A stretch of 35,239 nucleotides of DNA from NCBI GenBank assembly GCA_958430865.1, contig CAUDNR010000012.1, positions 1 through 35,239 on the forward strand. Reading direction: 5' to 3'. Of this stretch, positions 20,168 through 31,494 are shown piece after piece. The DNA comes from Entrophospora sp. SA101. Lineage: Eukaryota; Glomeromycota; Glomeromycetes; Entrophosporales; Entrophosporaceae. Under the pieces are notes generated by a model that saw only the letters and a list, made by a program, of their open reading frames with translations, ran no database searches and was not told where the DNA came from. The position numbers and the translations under genes were made by a program. Every line of letters begins with the position of its first letter. The stretch's first letter is position 1.

Positions 20168-22410
20168 ATTTTCAGCTGTCCATTCTTCATGCACTAATGT
20201 AACTGCAGATAACAATTCTGCGGGTTTAAAATCTGCTTTCTTTGCCTCGATGAGACAAGCTTGAAGTACTGAGTTTGTTATTTCTTTATTTTGACATAGC
20301 TTCTCAAAATCTGTTTCAGTTATGTTTTTTTCCTTTGCAAGTTTTCTGATTCGTGCTTCAATAGGAAAAATTAAAGCTACAGGACGTGACTGATATGAAT
20401 CAGCACAGATACAAAGATTGGACACGAATAAGGTTGATTTATAAACTGATTCCAATCTTTCAAGTGCAATGTATTCACCATGAGCTAATTTAACTAAATT
20501 TTTCTTTCTGTCAATAATACTTAAACATCCATTTGGCTTCCATTCCCCAATATCACCTGTTTGTAGCCATCCATCTTCTGTAAATGTTTCTTTGGTCACT
20601 TTTTCATTTTTATAATAACCTGGTGTAACTGTAGGTCCACGAAGCCAAATTTCTCCCTGTGGATTAGGAGTATTTGTAGATTTATAGCCAGCATCTGGTA
20701 CATCAACTAATTTTATTTCTGTACAAGGCACTGGTGCTCCAACACTGCCGTAGGTGAATTGTTCCGGTGTAAGGATTGTACCAGCCATACTAAAAACAAT
20801 ACAATACAATATAGAATCATTAACTATAATTAATCAGGATATTATTGTTAATTAATCACTTACTAAACTTACCCACAGGCTTCAGTCATACCATAACCTT
20901 GAAGTATTGGACATAAAGTTACACATAAAAATTCCTGTGTTTCTTTAGAAATGGGTGCACTGCCAGACAATGCAAGTCTCAACCTTCCACCAGTTTGTTC
21001 TTTTATCTTATTGAATATCAAAGTATCAAAAGGTTTGGTTGGTAATCCTTTTTCCATTAACCAACTTTTAGTCTTGAAAGCTACATCAAAAATTTTTTGT
21101 ACAGCTGGACTACTTCCATGGACTTTTGAAAGAATGCCTTTCCTAATTGACTCCCATACTGCTGGCACACCAGTCATTACACTAGGTTTCAATTCACCCA
21201 TGTCACCAAGACAATTTCTTACAGATGAATCTGTCAAAGTACGAGGTGTTCCATAACCTAAGGTAACACCCCACCAAAGACATACATGTTCCACACCAAA
21301 TTCAAGAACATGAGCAAGTGGAAGGTATGCAAGAAGTGAATCATCCTCTTGAATTAAGTGTCCAAGCATTTTTTCAACACCGCCAACTAAATTAATAGAA
21401 TGAGAAAAAGACATCAAATTTTTAATATTTAAAAAAAACTTTTTAAAGGGAAGGAACTTACTTGCTGCAACGAGATTAGCATGAGTCAACATGACACCTT
21501 TTGGATTACCAGTAGTTCCAGAAGTGTACATGATACAACATATATCTTGTGGTTGTGGTGGATTTGAATTTATTGGATAATTTTTGCCTAATTCTTTAAG
21601 TTCTTCCAATGTAAGGATTTTAAAATTTGGATGAGCATTTGACAATTCTTGCAAAATTGATCCATTTGCATCACCATCATAAATAATAAATTTAAGAGTT
21701 AAACATTTTCCAGCAACCTTTTTAACCATTGGGAGTAAATCTGCATTAGTAAATATTCCACTAACTTCTGCTTCATTCATTGAATGGAGAAGACCTTCTT
21801 CTCCGAGGGTGTCATATGCAGTCACAATAGTCATACTTAGTGAGAAACAACCTATGGATTAAAATGGTTTTGTAAGATCAATACTTTGTTACAATATTTT
21901 TTTATAATTAAATCTAGCAAAATTTTTACCATGAATTACAAGCATCCAATTGGCACTTATATATGTGACAAATAATAAATATCATATATAAATATAAAAA
22001 TATAATTGGATAATTTTTCATTACCTTGTAGCAGCAAAGATTGCAACTTTAGATCCTTTATTTAAACCTAATTTTATCAGACCAGCCCCGATGGTTCTAA
22101 TTTCTTGATCCATATCATTATAAGTTAACCAATTGTAACCTGATAATTGAAAATATTTCCAAGTCTTCATTTCTTTTGTTTCAACCCCTCCAACAAATTT
22201 TGTGATTTCTTTTTCTTCTTCAACAATCCTTTCGATTTTTCTATAACCTAAAGCATTTTTACTATCGCCATATTTTTTAACACTACGTTGTACCACATCA
22301 TAAAGAGTTTTAACGCCTTCTTCGGGTGAATCAATCAATTTATCAGGACTTAAATGGGAACGACGAATGCGACCTTCACCTTCAACATTAGTACCAATTT
22401 CAACACTCAT
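20168..22410 (-). CDS. Long-chain acyl-CoA synthetase, last exon missing
   Basis: Five exons (22025-22410, 21930-21955, 21462-21851, 20873-21386, 20168-20789) join in frame to 646 residues. Each intron has GT-AG borders, and the second exon is only 26 bases. The AMP-binding motifs are present: YTSGTTGNPKGVM (about residue 246), LAYLPLAHVLE, GYGMTEACG, GWLQTGDIGEW and the DRKKNLVKLAHGEYIALE segment typical of eukaryotic long-chain enzymes. The product activates fatty acids to acyl-CoA with ATP. In glomeromycete fungi, which take lipid from the plant, such enzymes feed imported fatty acids into metabolism. The last exon ends at HEEWTAEN, followed by a GTAATT donor. The 30 to 40 residues expected after this are absent because transposon B begins 41 bases downstream. 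Reading on to the stop at 20114 only translates intron and transposon. Confidence 0.9.
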
Positions 22411-22876
22411 TTTTAAGATTGAGAATTTATTTATTTATTTTTAATAAAGAAAAAAGGAATATGTGGAATACTCTTTGTTGTACAATCTTAGTTATCGATC
22501 ACTAACATAATTTCTATATTATGGTCGATCTATTTATTCCTAAGTAATAGATATATTACATTATTAGGATTTTTTGATAATAATTCATTTCTCAAAATTA
22601 AACTATCATTAATTATTAGTAGTATACAAAAAAAAGAAAATATATATGGCATCTGAAGTAAACATGCAAGACAATGGAACAGGGAAAGCGAAGTACTTAC
22701 ATGAGAAAGTTTAAAAGAATAATAATAATAAATATATTTATCAATGGTACTCTACAAGTTGCTCAACTATCAGATCTATCAAATAAGCAATATATATATA
22801 TGCACACACATAAGAGTTATAAAATAGTGATGATGTGATGTAATATAAAGTAACAATGTATCGGGCATTAATTCCA
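22411..22876. other. Upstream region of the acyl-CoA synthetase gene
   Basis: AT-rich, no coding signal. It must carry the gene's promoter, but no element can be named with confidence. A TA/CA-rich stretch lies at about 22790-22810. Confidence 0.4.
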
Positions 22877-22885
22877 ATTTTAAAT
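22877..22885. repeat. Left target-site duplication of the MITE
   Basis: ATTTTAAAT, repeated exactly at 23030-23038. Nine base pairs is typical of Mutator-like insertions. Confidence 0.75.
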
Positions 22886-23029
22886 GAGAATTGCTATTTC
22901 TCACCGGTGGTGATTGTAACCACCTAAGGAATTAAATTTGCATGGGGCGGAGTTAGGGTTAGGGTTAATCATAAGTTGCATAATTCCTTAGGTGGTGATA
23001 ATCACCACCGGTGAGAAATAGCAATTCCC
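22886..23029. mobile_element. 144-bp palindromic MITE with telomere-like core
   Basis: The ends are inverted copies of GRGAATTGCTATTTCTCACC, continuing GGTGGTGATT and ending in CCACCTAAGGAATTA. This gives arms of about 50 bp with a few mismatches. The short centre carries TTAGGGTTAGGGTTA (22953-22967). Flanking 9-bp duplications, long inverted repeats and lack of coding capacity fit a non-autonomous Mutator-like element. No related autonomous copy is in the window. Confidence 0.8.
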
Positions 23030-23038
23030 ATTTTAAAT
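23030..23038. repeat. Right target-site duplication of the MITE
   Basis: ATTTTAAAT, identical to 22877-22885. Confidence 0.75.
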
Positions 23039-23902
23039 CCCTTGAACAAATTAAAAAATTCCTTTAATTAGAAAAGAAAATAAAGACAACAATTTTCAGA
23101 CGGTCTTCTAAAAACAGCTTTATCTTCCTTTAAAGAATATTAGAATAGCACGAAGGAATGCATATCTCATTAGAGATCAGAGAACTTGATGAGAGAGAAC
23201 TTCCAAAAATTTAAATAGCTTTAATATTTACTCACTTTGATTTTCTTTCCATGTACGTATATGACGTATATATCTTTGTTTAAGAAAAAGAATATGCATA
23301 AACTTTAACAATAAAAATATAATTATCCCCTTGAAATAATAAAAGCACTTTTCTAGATAATGCTGAAATAAGGGATTAATCTTCGTGTAAATATTTTATA
23401 AATAGCGAGAGAAAATTACCAAGCATTGAATAGGACGTTACTATATCAGAACTTTAACAACAAGATACAGCAAGTAAAAGAAATATTAGGCATCAATTAT
23501 TAGATTTCCATATTTAAACTTAGACACACTATAAAGAGTTGCAATAATGCTGTAAATGATTACAACACTTAAATCCCCAAAATCGAAATAAACGGCAAAA
23601 AATAATTTCGACTAGGAATGGTAACGGTTCAGCTCAAACTGGTTGAACGCGGTTTAATCAGTATGAAGCGCGATTGAATCAAAGTTTGGCAAAAGAATCG
23701 GGATGCGTGATTTTGATATTATGCAAAAAATGTACATAATTAAATTTAATATTATATCGTGTTTAGGTTTTAATGCTAGAAGTTTCCTCAATTAAAACAT
23801 TATAATTTTTTCCGTGGTTATTTTGATTTCAAAGTTATAAAACGTTTCAAGATTTCGATTAAAATCAAGATTAACTACATAATACAAAAAATCCTGACAA
23901 CA
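23039..23902. other. Intergenic, no feature recognised
   Basis: No ORF of note. The segment at 23610-23710 is somewhat richer in G and C, but neither a tRNA nor a protein could be supported. Confidence 0.4.
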
Positions 23903-24344
23903 TTAATTCGTGATCCATCAATGAAGGAAAGGATCAACATAGTAAAATTCGGGGATAAGTATCATAGTAATAGTAAAATCTATTAGTGTCCATAATCTGG
24001 AGTCGCTGTGGAAATAACACAATATTTTATATCTAAATTTCTACTTTAAATTTTACTAAATAAATCTCTGAGTTCCTGGCTATTTTTCTAATTTAAATTT
24101 ATAGAAATAGCTCTAAAATTACATAATATATATATGAGGACCAGATCGGTTTGTTTTTAGCTTGGAAAGAAATTTTGATTTAATACAACTCTTATATGTA
24201 ATTTTTTATGCAGAACATTTCTGGCTTAGAAACAATATCCAATTTGCATAATAAAATTCTGAGTTATTTTCTTTTAAAGTTTCAAACAACAAAAATGTGA
24301 AAAGATCTGCATAATAAAAATTTGGAATAAAAATTATATTAATA
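23903..24344 (+). mobile_element. Detached, inverted 5' end of the same transposon family
   Basis: Starting TTAATTCGTGATCCATCA, this is the reverse complement of the right end of copy A (about 9310-9751) with scattered differences. It carries the terminal repeat, both CATAGTAAAAT-type motifs and the leader of the transposase gene, but stops before the start codon. It abuts the left end of copy C. Confidence 0.8.
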
Positions 24345-27300
24345 TTAATTTGTGGTCCACCAATTAAGGAAAGGATTTAATTAGTGCCGATCCAGGCAAA
24401 TTTTTTAAATTTCATAGTAAAATCAAATTAATCAAATTTTTCACACCCACAAAAAGTCATGCATTTATTATGTTACATGTATTATTTTTTATATCAAACT
24501 ATGTTAAACAAATGTGAAATATTATATTTATTTACGAAAGTATGAGCGTCAAATTTGTCACTGTTCTGTTATTTACTGAGCGGTCCTGGATTGTGGGTAT
24601 AAAATTCATATATTTAAATATACAAATTTATTAAAAATGAAGAATTTGTTTCAAAATAATAAATTCTAGAACGCTTTAACATTGATAATATTAGAAAATA
24701 ACTTTAAAACTCTTAACTACAATTATAGTAAGCAAGTATATTAATATGAAAATTTTAAATTATTAATTATTCATTTATTTTTATTTGACTCTCTTCTAAA
24801 AGTTTCTGTGCTATTGATTTTTTATGAGAAGCAGCAAAACGACTTATCCATCCTTCAATTGTTTTGATTGTTGGCAGCTCTTCAGAAGTAAGTTCACCAA
24901 ATTCTACTCGCTCTTCCAATCCTTGCAACATATCTTTTGCAGAAAATTGTTGACTTCTATCCATATTTCCAGAAAGAAAGTATATTTGTAAATATTCTTT
25001 GACCTTGTCACCAATTTGTTTTTTACCTCCCTTTTTACCATATACTTGGTTTTCTTTCAATGCCCATCCTATCACAAAATAATCAACTCTAGAGGAAAAT
25101 CAATAAAGCCTATTGTTAGTGAATTTTGAAGGTGAGTTTGAAAAATTATTCTATTTTTAAAAATGCTTACTGGATCACATCAACATCATTTTTTTCTACA
25201 ACATCATTATGATCTAATGTTTTTTTACATTTTTTTATACTCTTCTCCTTGCTGAAATCATTTATAGCCTCATTCTCATTCTCTTGTGGGATTGATAATT
25301 TTGCCTCTACAAATAAAGGTATAATAATTATTTACATTCTACAAATATATATTCTGTCTGTTATGTAAATTTCATACCTATAATTTTTTTTTTTGTTTCA
25401 TTATCAATTGCTTCCTGCAAAAGAGCTACTAATTCAACACGATTATTATCATTATCAATTTTTATATTGCGTTTTGCCATTTCTTCTTTAATTTTATCAA
25501 TAGACCATCGACTAGGATTTGAAGCTGTGATCATTTATATATTGTTAGCAAAAAGTATCAATTATCTATTCATATATACAGATTACTACTTACTATTATT
25601 GCTCGGCATTGGAATTATCCATTTAGAAGTCGGAATGGTGTGATCAGATAATATTGGAGTAGGTTTTTCTTGTATTTTATTATCCATTGTTTTTTGAATA
25701 ATAGCTGGAGAAAAGTTTTTCCATTTTCCAAAATTTGGTAAAGAGCGAGCACAAAGATATCCTGCATATTCACCTTCAACTGGCCACCGAAATTCAAACC
25801 AATTTGATATTCCAGGTAAAGTTGGTTTTTTTTTCTTTTCAGAACTTCTATTTGGTTCAATATTAGCCACTGATGTACCATGAATACCTTTCACTGCAGT
25901 TACAATATCTTCACCTTCTGTTACATCATAACCCAATCTCACATATCGTTTTATGGCATGGGAAATCTATAAAATAATTTTATAATGTCACTAAAGGTAA
26001 AAATAAATTAAGAAAAAATTTTTTTTAAATACTTGTGCATGGTGTGAGTCAATTGTTGTTTTTGCTTCTCCTGGTTCCAAAAAAATCCACTGGCGTACTT
26101 CTACATTATACCATTCTTTCCAATGACTAATTATTGACATAAGTTCTGAACAATGGTAATGAGCACCATTATCAGATAACACTTTAATCCAAGATGGTTT
26201 CGTTTTTAGTGTATTGAAAACAGCATCAAAAGCAGAGGCTGTAAACCAAGCATCTTGAATTGTATCAGAGGATCAATGGTCAAATGCTTTTATATTTATC
26301 TTATCATCACCATCTTTTGTATATATTAACATAGTATGTAATGTCCATCCTTTTTTCCCAAAAAATTCAGATTTTACTTCTCGTGCAACACTTTCATTTT
26401 ATAATCTACAACAATAATTGCTCCATCTTTATCCAAAGTTAGTATTGCTGCATTGAATTGAGCATTCAGGTAAGTTTTTCTTGCTTGATGTGACCAATAA
26501 CATTGCAATTTCTTATGATTTTCTAATAAAGTAGTTATCTCTTCAGGTAGCAATGTTACTAGTTTTGCAAATAAATTTTCTAGATCTTCACATTTGGAAC
26601 AGGTTTCTGGATGTAATTGTGAGCATTGTCCAAATGCATAAGGTAGACAATGTTGAATGCAATCCACATGGTAAGTATTCCCTAATGTATCAATTTTTAA
26701 CTCTTTTCCATATTCAAATTTTAAGTGACGTTGGGATAATTCAAGCTCACCAATCAAAATTTTCTAATAGTTTTCATTTGAATAATTTAAAAAAAAATAT
26801 TTTTTTTTTCACTAACCTGCTGATTATCATTCCTAACTTTTGTTTTCACCCAACTCTAGGAGGTTAGAAAATATTTCATAACCATATTCATTACAAATTG
26901 CACACAATCCACCTAAATCTTCTTGATACTTGAATTGTCCATTTTGCAAACAGACCATGAAACTAGATCTTTTCATGCCATTCGGATAGAGTTCAAGGTA
27001 TTTATTCCATAAGGATATTTTATTTTCTTTGAGGTAAAGTATAGGTAATCCTGTTTTTTGTTCAACCTTGTATGAACTCATATTTACATTATTTTTATCT
27101 GAAAAAAATGACTGAAATTGATCTAACATTTCATTTGTCATGCGAGTACATGTAATTTTTGGTTTATCAATACACAGGCATCCTGGTCCATTCATAATTA
27201 AATAAGTCTTGGCATGAGAAATGGTCTTGGAAGAAACCTAAGAAATAAAAATTAGTGAATAAGACTAATTAGAAATTCTTTGTAAAGGAAAATTTTCAAT

Positions 27301-28796
27301 TTTAAACCATACATTTAAATTCCTCTGCAGTTCATTATAAGTGAATCGGTCAGCAATTATTGATAAAATATGTCTTTTCCCATCATTACCATGTTTATTT
27401 TCATCAATAGAACGTTGAAAGCAATACCAAAATTCATTACTTGAACTAGAGGCATCAGAAGGATTTGAGTTGAGAAATTGGTTTTCATAGAGCATCTTCA
27501 ATGTAATTTTATCATTAGAGGGATCAAATGCTCGTGTCCAGAATTCACACTAATAATTAAAAAAAATTATTTAATATTAAAGTTTGAGATTAATTAGGTC
27601 ATAAATCATTAATTTAATTACCATTGACTGATTTTTTTCAAAAGGTGATATCTTTGTACACCCAGTGGCTTTCAACATTGCTTGCCATGCCTCTATTTCA
27701 TGTTGATTAAACACATATCCTGTAGGATAAAGGTTTTTTAAAGCTATATTCAGCTCAATAATAGTACTTTGATTCTTCCAAGTTTCAAAAAAATAGAACC
27801 AATTAATATTTGCAATTGTTCTTTTTTTTAAATGATAATTAAAAATTTGATACATTGTATCCTCATCACTCCAAAAAGTTGGATTACACTTGGGAATTTG
27901 TTGATTAGCCAAGCTTTGACATGTCATTGTATGCTCTAATCCAAAAAGGGCTTTTCCATTTATTTTTTTCATGATCCCAGTTTTCTTCCAAACTTCAACT
28001 GGTGTCAAACCAACAAAACTTTCAATTTTAATATTTTTTTCATAAATATTTATATGACATCCATCTTGATCAATTTTTTGAACAAACATTGATCTTTGCT
28101 TTTTATATTCGCCAATAAAAGATGACATGTATCCTATTCCTGCTCCATCAGTATCAGCATTTTTAGAAATTCCTAATGATATAATATAAATTTTAAATTT
28201 GTCTACTTTGATAACAAATGGACGAAATTGTACATCTTCCAATGATGCTTCTAAAATGCTCTCATCCTCCCAACCTAACACTAATGGACCAGAATATTTC
28301 GTATTTGAGAGAGGATTTAATTTCTGATACAATGAAGTAATTGCTTTGCTGGAAGAACTTTCAATGTCACTAAACTCACTTTCAACATAACTTCTAAAAC
28401 CAGGGAGTAATTTATGGTCTTTGTTACCTTCCAGCACTTGTGTATAATATCTTTTAGAAGTTACTTCAATAACAGTTTGCCAACCAACACGTATTGGGTA
28501 AAGAAATGCACCATTAGTTAAATCAACGCCATCTCTCATGGTCCACCAATGAATTGCATTGACACCATAATGTAAACTAGGCAAAATTGAACCACTAGCT
28601 ATAAGTTTTGTATTAACAATTTGTCGTTTGCTCATTTTTAAATTTAGAAATGAGGAGCAGTTAAAGAAAAATAAATATATTATCCCGAATTTATGTAGAT
28701 CTTTTTTTATTTTTGCGTTTTTTGTTGTTTGAAACTTTAAAAGCAAATAACTCAAAATTTTATTATGCGAAGTGGATATAGTTTCTAAGCCAGAAA
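24345..28796 (-). mobile_element. DNA transposon copy C, lacking its right end
   Basis: The left end reads TTAATTTGTGGTCCACC. The body matches copy A throughout, but similarity stops at CCAGAAAT (28796), about 290 bases short of where A has its terminal repeat. The next base is in another gene (YL1-like). The missing end is represented, inverted, at 23903-24344. Confidence 0.8.
24767..28635 (-). pseudogene. DDE-type transposase of copy C, inactivated
   Basis: Exons by splice borders: 27622-28635, 27313-27549, 26817-27237, 26033-26763, 25594-25966, 25378-25524, 25171-25306 and 24767-25088. The first exon is fully open from MSKRQIV, without the early stop seen in A, and the last exon is open to its stop, unlike A and B. 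Lesions are one extra G in exon 3 (CCCAACTC, near 26850) that shifts the frame after LLEL, a 10-bp deletion in exon 4 just after VVDYKMKVL, and the same TGA after AFDH as in A. Domain order is as described for copy A. This copy gives the best view of the first, second and last exons. Confidence 0.72.
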
Positions 28797-29001
28797 TTCT
28801 TCATCATCTGAAATTTCTTTAAATGTATCCCCATATTCACTATCAATTTCCATTTCAATATCCTTTCTTTGAAATTGATACCTAAATTTCAACACAGGTT
28901 TTAATAAACATTATTACATTAACAAATAAAAACTCCCTTCGAGTAATTTATTACCGACTGCCAGCATTTGCACGTATTTCTCTTGTAGCACTTAAAGACA
29001 T
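28797..29001 (-). CDS. 5' fragment of a YL1/Vps72-like gene
   Basis: On the minus strand ATG at 28999-29001 opens MSLSATREIRANAGS. A 73-bp intron follows (28882-28954, GTAATA to TTTAG), then YQFQRKDIEMEIDSEYGDTF and KEISDDEE up to the transposon. The start TRxxRANAGxR followed by an acidic, Glu/Asp-rich stretch is the pattern of the YL1/Vps72/Swc2 N-terminus. That protein is the histone H2A.Z-binding subunit of SWR1-type remodelling complexes. Only about 45 residues remain; the rest is cut off where copy C begins. The assignment rests on this short match and could be wrong. Confidence 0.45.
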
Positions 29002-29298
29002 TTTTTATTATTGCTGTTATTATTGTTGTTGTTGCTGTTGTTATTTTAATTAAATTAAATTATCAATAAAACCAATTTTTTTTTAATGGAAAAAGAAAAA
29101 AAAAATACAGTTTTTTGTGAAACATTAGAATAATCCACGTGATAAATATATCATAATATATACAAAAAAAATCTTCATTTTTAAAGTTTCATAATAACAA
29201 TAATAACAAAGATTCATTATTAATGCTGTTATCAATTAATCATTTTCGGTTGCAAAATGTTGTATTGCAAAACTTTTTATCTGTTTTAATATCAATTT

Positions 29299-29990
29299 TT
29301 ATTTGAAGATTCCTTTTACATTCCAACAAACAGGATTATATCCACAAACTGATTCTTCTGTTTCTTTACTTTTCATGATAATAACTGTTTGTTCAATGTT
29401 ATAACATTTCTTCCAGTACGTTTTCCAATTCTTTAAAATTATTTTTATTCCGCTCTGAAATATTTTTATCCAATTTATCATTTTGCCCCCTATTTCCCTG
29501 ATGAATAATGCAATTCCAAACATCAGCTTCAAGATATCATTTTTCAATATAGTTGTGAATATTGATTTTTCCATTGCCGTGATATTGTCAGATTTTAAAA
29601 ATGATACAGCATTTTCAACAACTAATAATTTTTGAAGTAAGTTTGAAGATTGATATTTAGATGAAATTCTATGAATGTGTAAACAAATCCTCAATCAATC
29701 CATCAAAATTTAATTCGTCACATGTTTAAGAATTTCATCTGGATCAAGATTATCTAATACTAATATAATTTCATTGTAAAATAAAAATGTACAATTAAAT
29801 TAATTAATAATTAAGAAAGTATTTCAATACTTTTAAAAAAATAATGTTAGAATAAGATTTAAAAGTTTTAATATTTCTCCAATTTTAATCACTACATCAT
29901 AATAATCTGTTTGATTTAATAAATTTGTTAAATTATTCACAAGTTTATCAATGAATTTATATTTTTTAAGGATAAAAAGTAAATGTCAAT
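29299..29990 (-). pseudogene. Decayed BTB-BACK-TLDc gene
   Basis: Pieces in several frames align in order with the intact gene at 31495-33183. LVNNLTNLLNQTDYYDVVI (about 29880-29970) matches its BTB start. DNLDPDEILKH (about 29720-29760) matches its post-BTB segment. HRISSKYQSSNLLQ matches the BACK region, and TVIIMKSKETEESVCGYNP (near 29330-29400) matches the TLDc start (TVTIMELKETGELVGGYNP). Internal parts are missing and stops intervene, so it cannot be functional. The rest of the TLDc domain is gone after 29299. Confidence 0.75.
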
Positions 29991-30218
29991 TTTTATGTTC
30001 GATAATGTGATTTGTTGTTAACTTTCTAATTACTCAATAACTTCCATATAAGACATTTCTAGTCAAAAATATAAATTCAATAAAGGCTTAATTTCTTCCT
30101 TTCCAGCTTGTTCTTGCTTTCTTGACAGAATTTCATTTTTAGATAGCGAGCTATTTTCTTTTAATTGCTTTGGAATTCTCCTTCAATGTTGTAGAGTTCC
30201 CCCAAAAATAAAAGCTTT

Positions 30219-30470
30219 TCAACCTTTGATATTGATCACAGGTGTCAGATTTAATAAACTTTCTATCACAAACACGTTGGTCTGTGCTCTCGCACGCCCC
30301 ATAATCATGGAATTTTCTCTACAGGTGGGTCCACCTCTATGTTGGAAGACTTTGGGCAAATGAAAAGCTTTAACCGTTTTCTTGACAATGATGCAATTCC
30401 ATGCAACTTCAGGGCCCACGCACGCACTCCCCTTGAATATTTAATTGCGTCGTTGTAGCATTGGAGGACC
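30219..30470. other. GC-richer patch with competing open frames, unidentified
   Basis: A patch less AT-rich than its surroundings has overlapping open frames on the minus strand (one of 66 codons, 30219-30419, and others in the neighbouring frames). None gives a family I recognise. It may be a remnant of a gene or repeat. Confidence 0.25.
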
Positions 30471-31494
30471 AGGTCAGATTAGAATTATGTACACGAGGAA
30501 GATGAGAATAATTGCAATAGTTTAAATATCGGGCTTGAAGTGATAATACACTTTAGCATCTGTAAATCTCCATCCAATAATCAAACGTTGCATATCGAGT
30601 TGTCCATTTTGAGAAAGAGAGAGAGGTTTCAATTTCTTATAATTGTTTACATTAATAACGATTACGCAAAACAAACATACTAATCATTTGTTTGTTATCG
30701 TCATGGTAAATAATCTTGCATAATCACCTATCATCATATAATGTAGACGACATGACAATAAGTTTTGCTCCACGTTCTGATTATGCTTAGTTAAAAAATC
30801 ATAAATTTCCGGTCATTAGTAAACAACATATCATCTTCGGAACCATATATACCAAATATTACTTCTGTTTATTGATAAGTTCTTATCCGGTTCTCTTCCT
30901 CACCTTAGATTTTTAATCAATTGTTTTTCTAAAAAAAACTTTGGCTTGTACAAGAATAATAAATATTGAAGAAATTGAAGAAATTGCCTCTCAAAAAAGA
31001 AAAATTTACATACAAAACAAATTCTTACACTAAGAGAATTGGTGAAAGAGTAAAGAATCTGGCAAAGAAAAAGATGTTAGTTAGGTGACCATTCAACAAA
31101 GAGCATTTGAAACAATCCAGCACTTACCTAATTTATAACCACTGATTAAAAAGTTTGGGTAGTGTCTCTTAAAAACTGATATTGTGTTATCATTATTGAT
31201 TATGTTCACTTGGTCTGGTTAGAGTATGTCCCATATATAAACACGTATTAAAATCACTCGATTTTTGGAAAAAGAAAAAAACAATTAAATTAGGGACAAA
31301 TACATGATATTTTATAATTAATTATAATTATTTGTTACAATTAATAACAACATTATATATAATTATGGTGAAATATTGGAAATTTCGGAGGCAAGGAGAT
31401 AAATCTTCAATCAATAAATAAATATATTTATTTATGGTATTGTATCAGGAGATTCAAGGTCAGATCTTGGAAAAGTTAGTTACTGAAACTTCAA
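30471..31494. other. Intergenic, no feature recognised
   Basis: AT-rich with no convincing ORF, repeat or RNA gene. It lies downstream of the BTB-TLDc gene. Confidence 0.4.

Noticed and set aside
22953..22967. A true telomere or chromosome end
   Set aside because: Only two and a half TTAGGG units, inside a MITE with target duplications on both sides.
23590..23720. Possible tRNA around the GGTTCAGCTC-like string
   Set aside because: No cloverleaf arms or proper A and B boxes could be paired.
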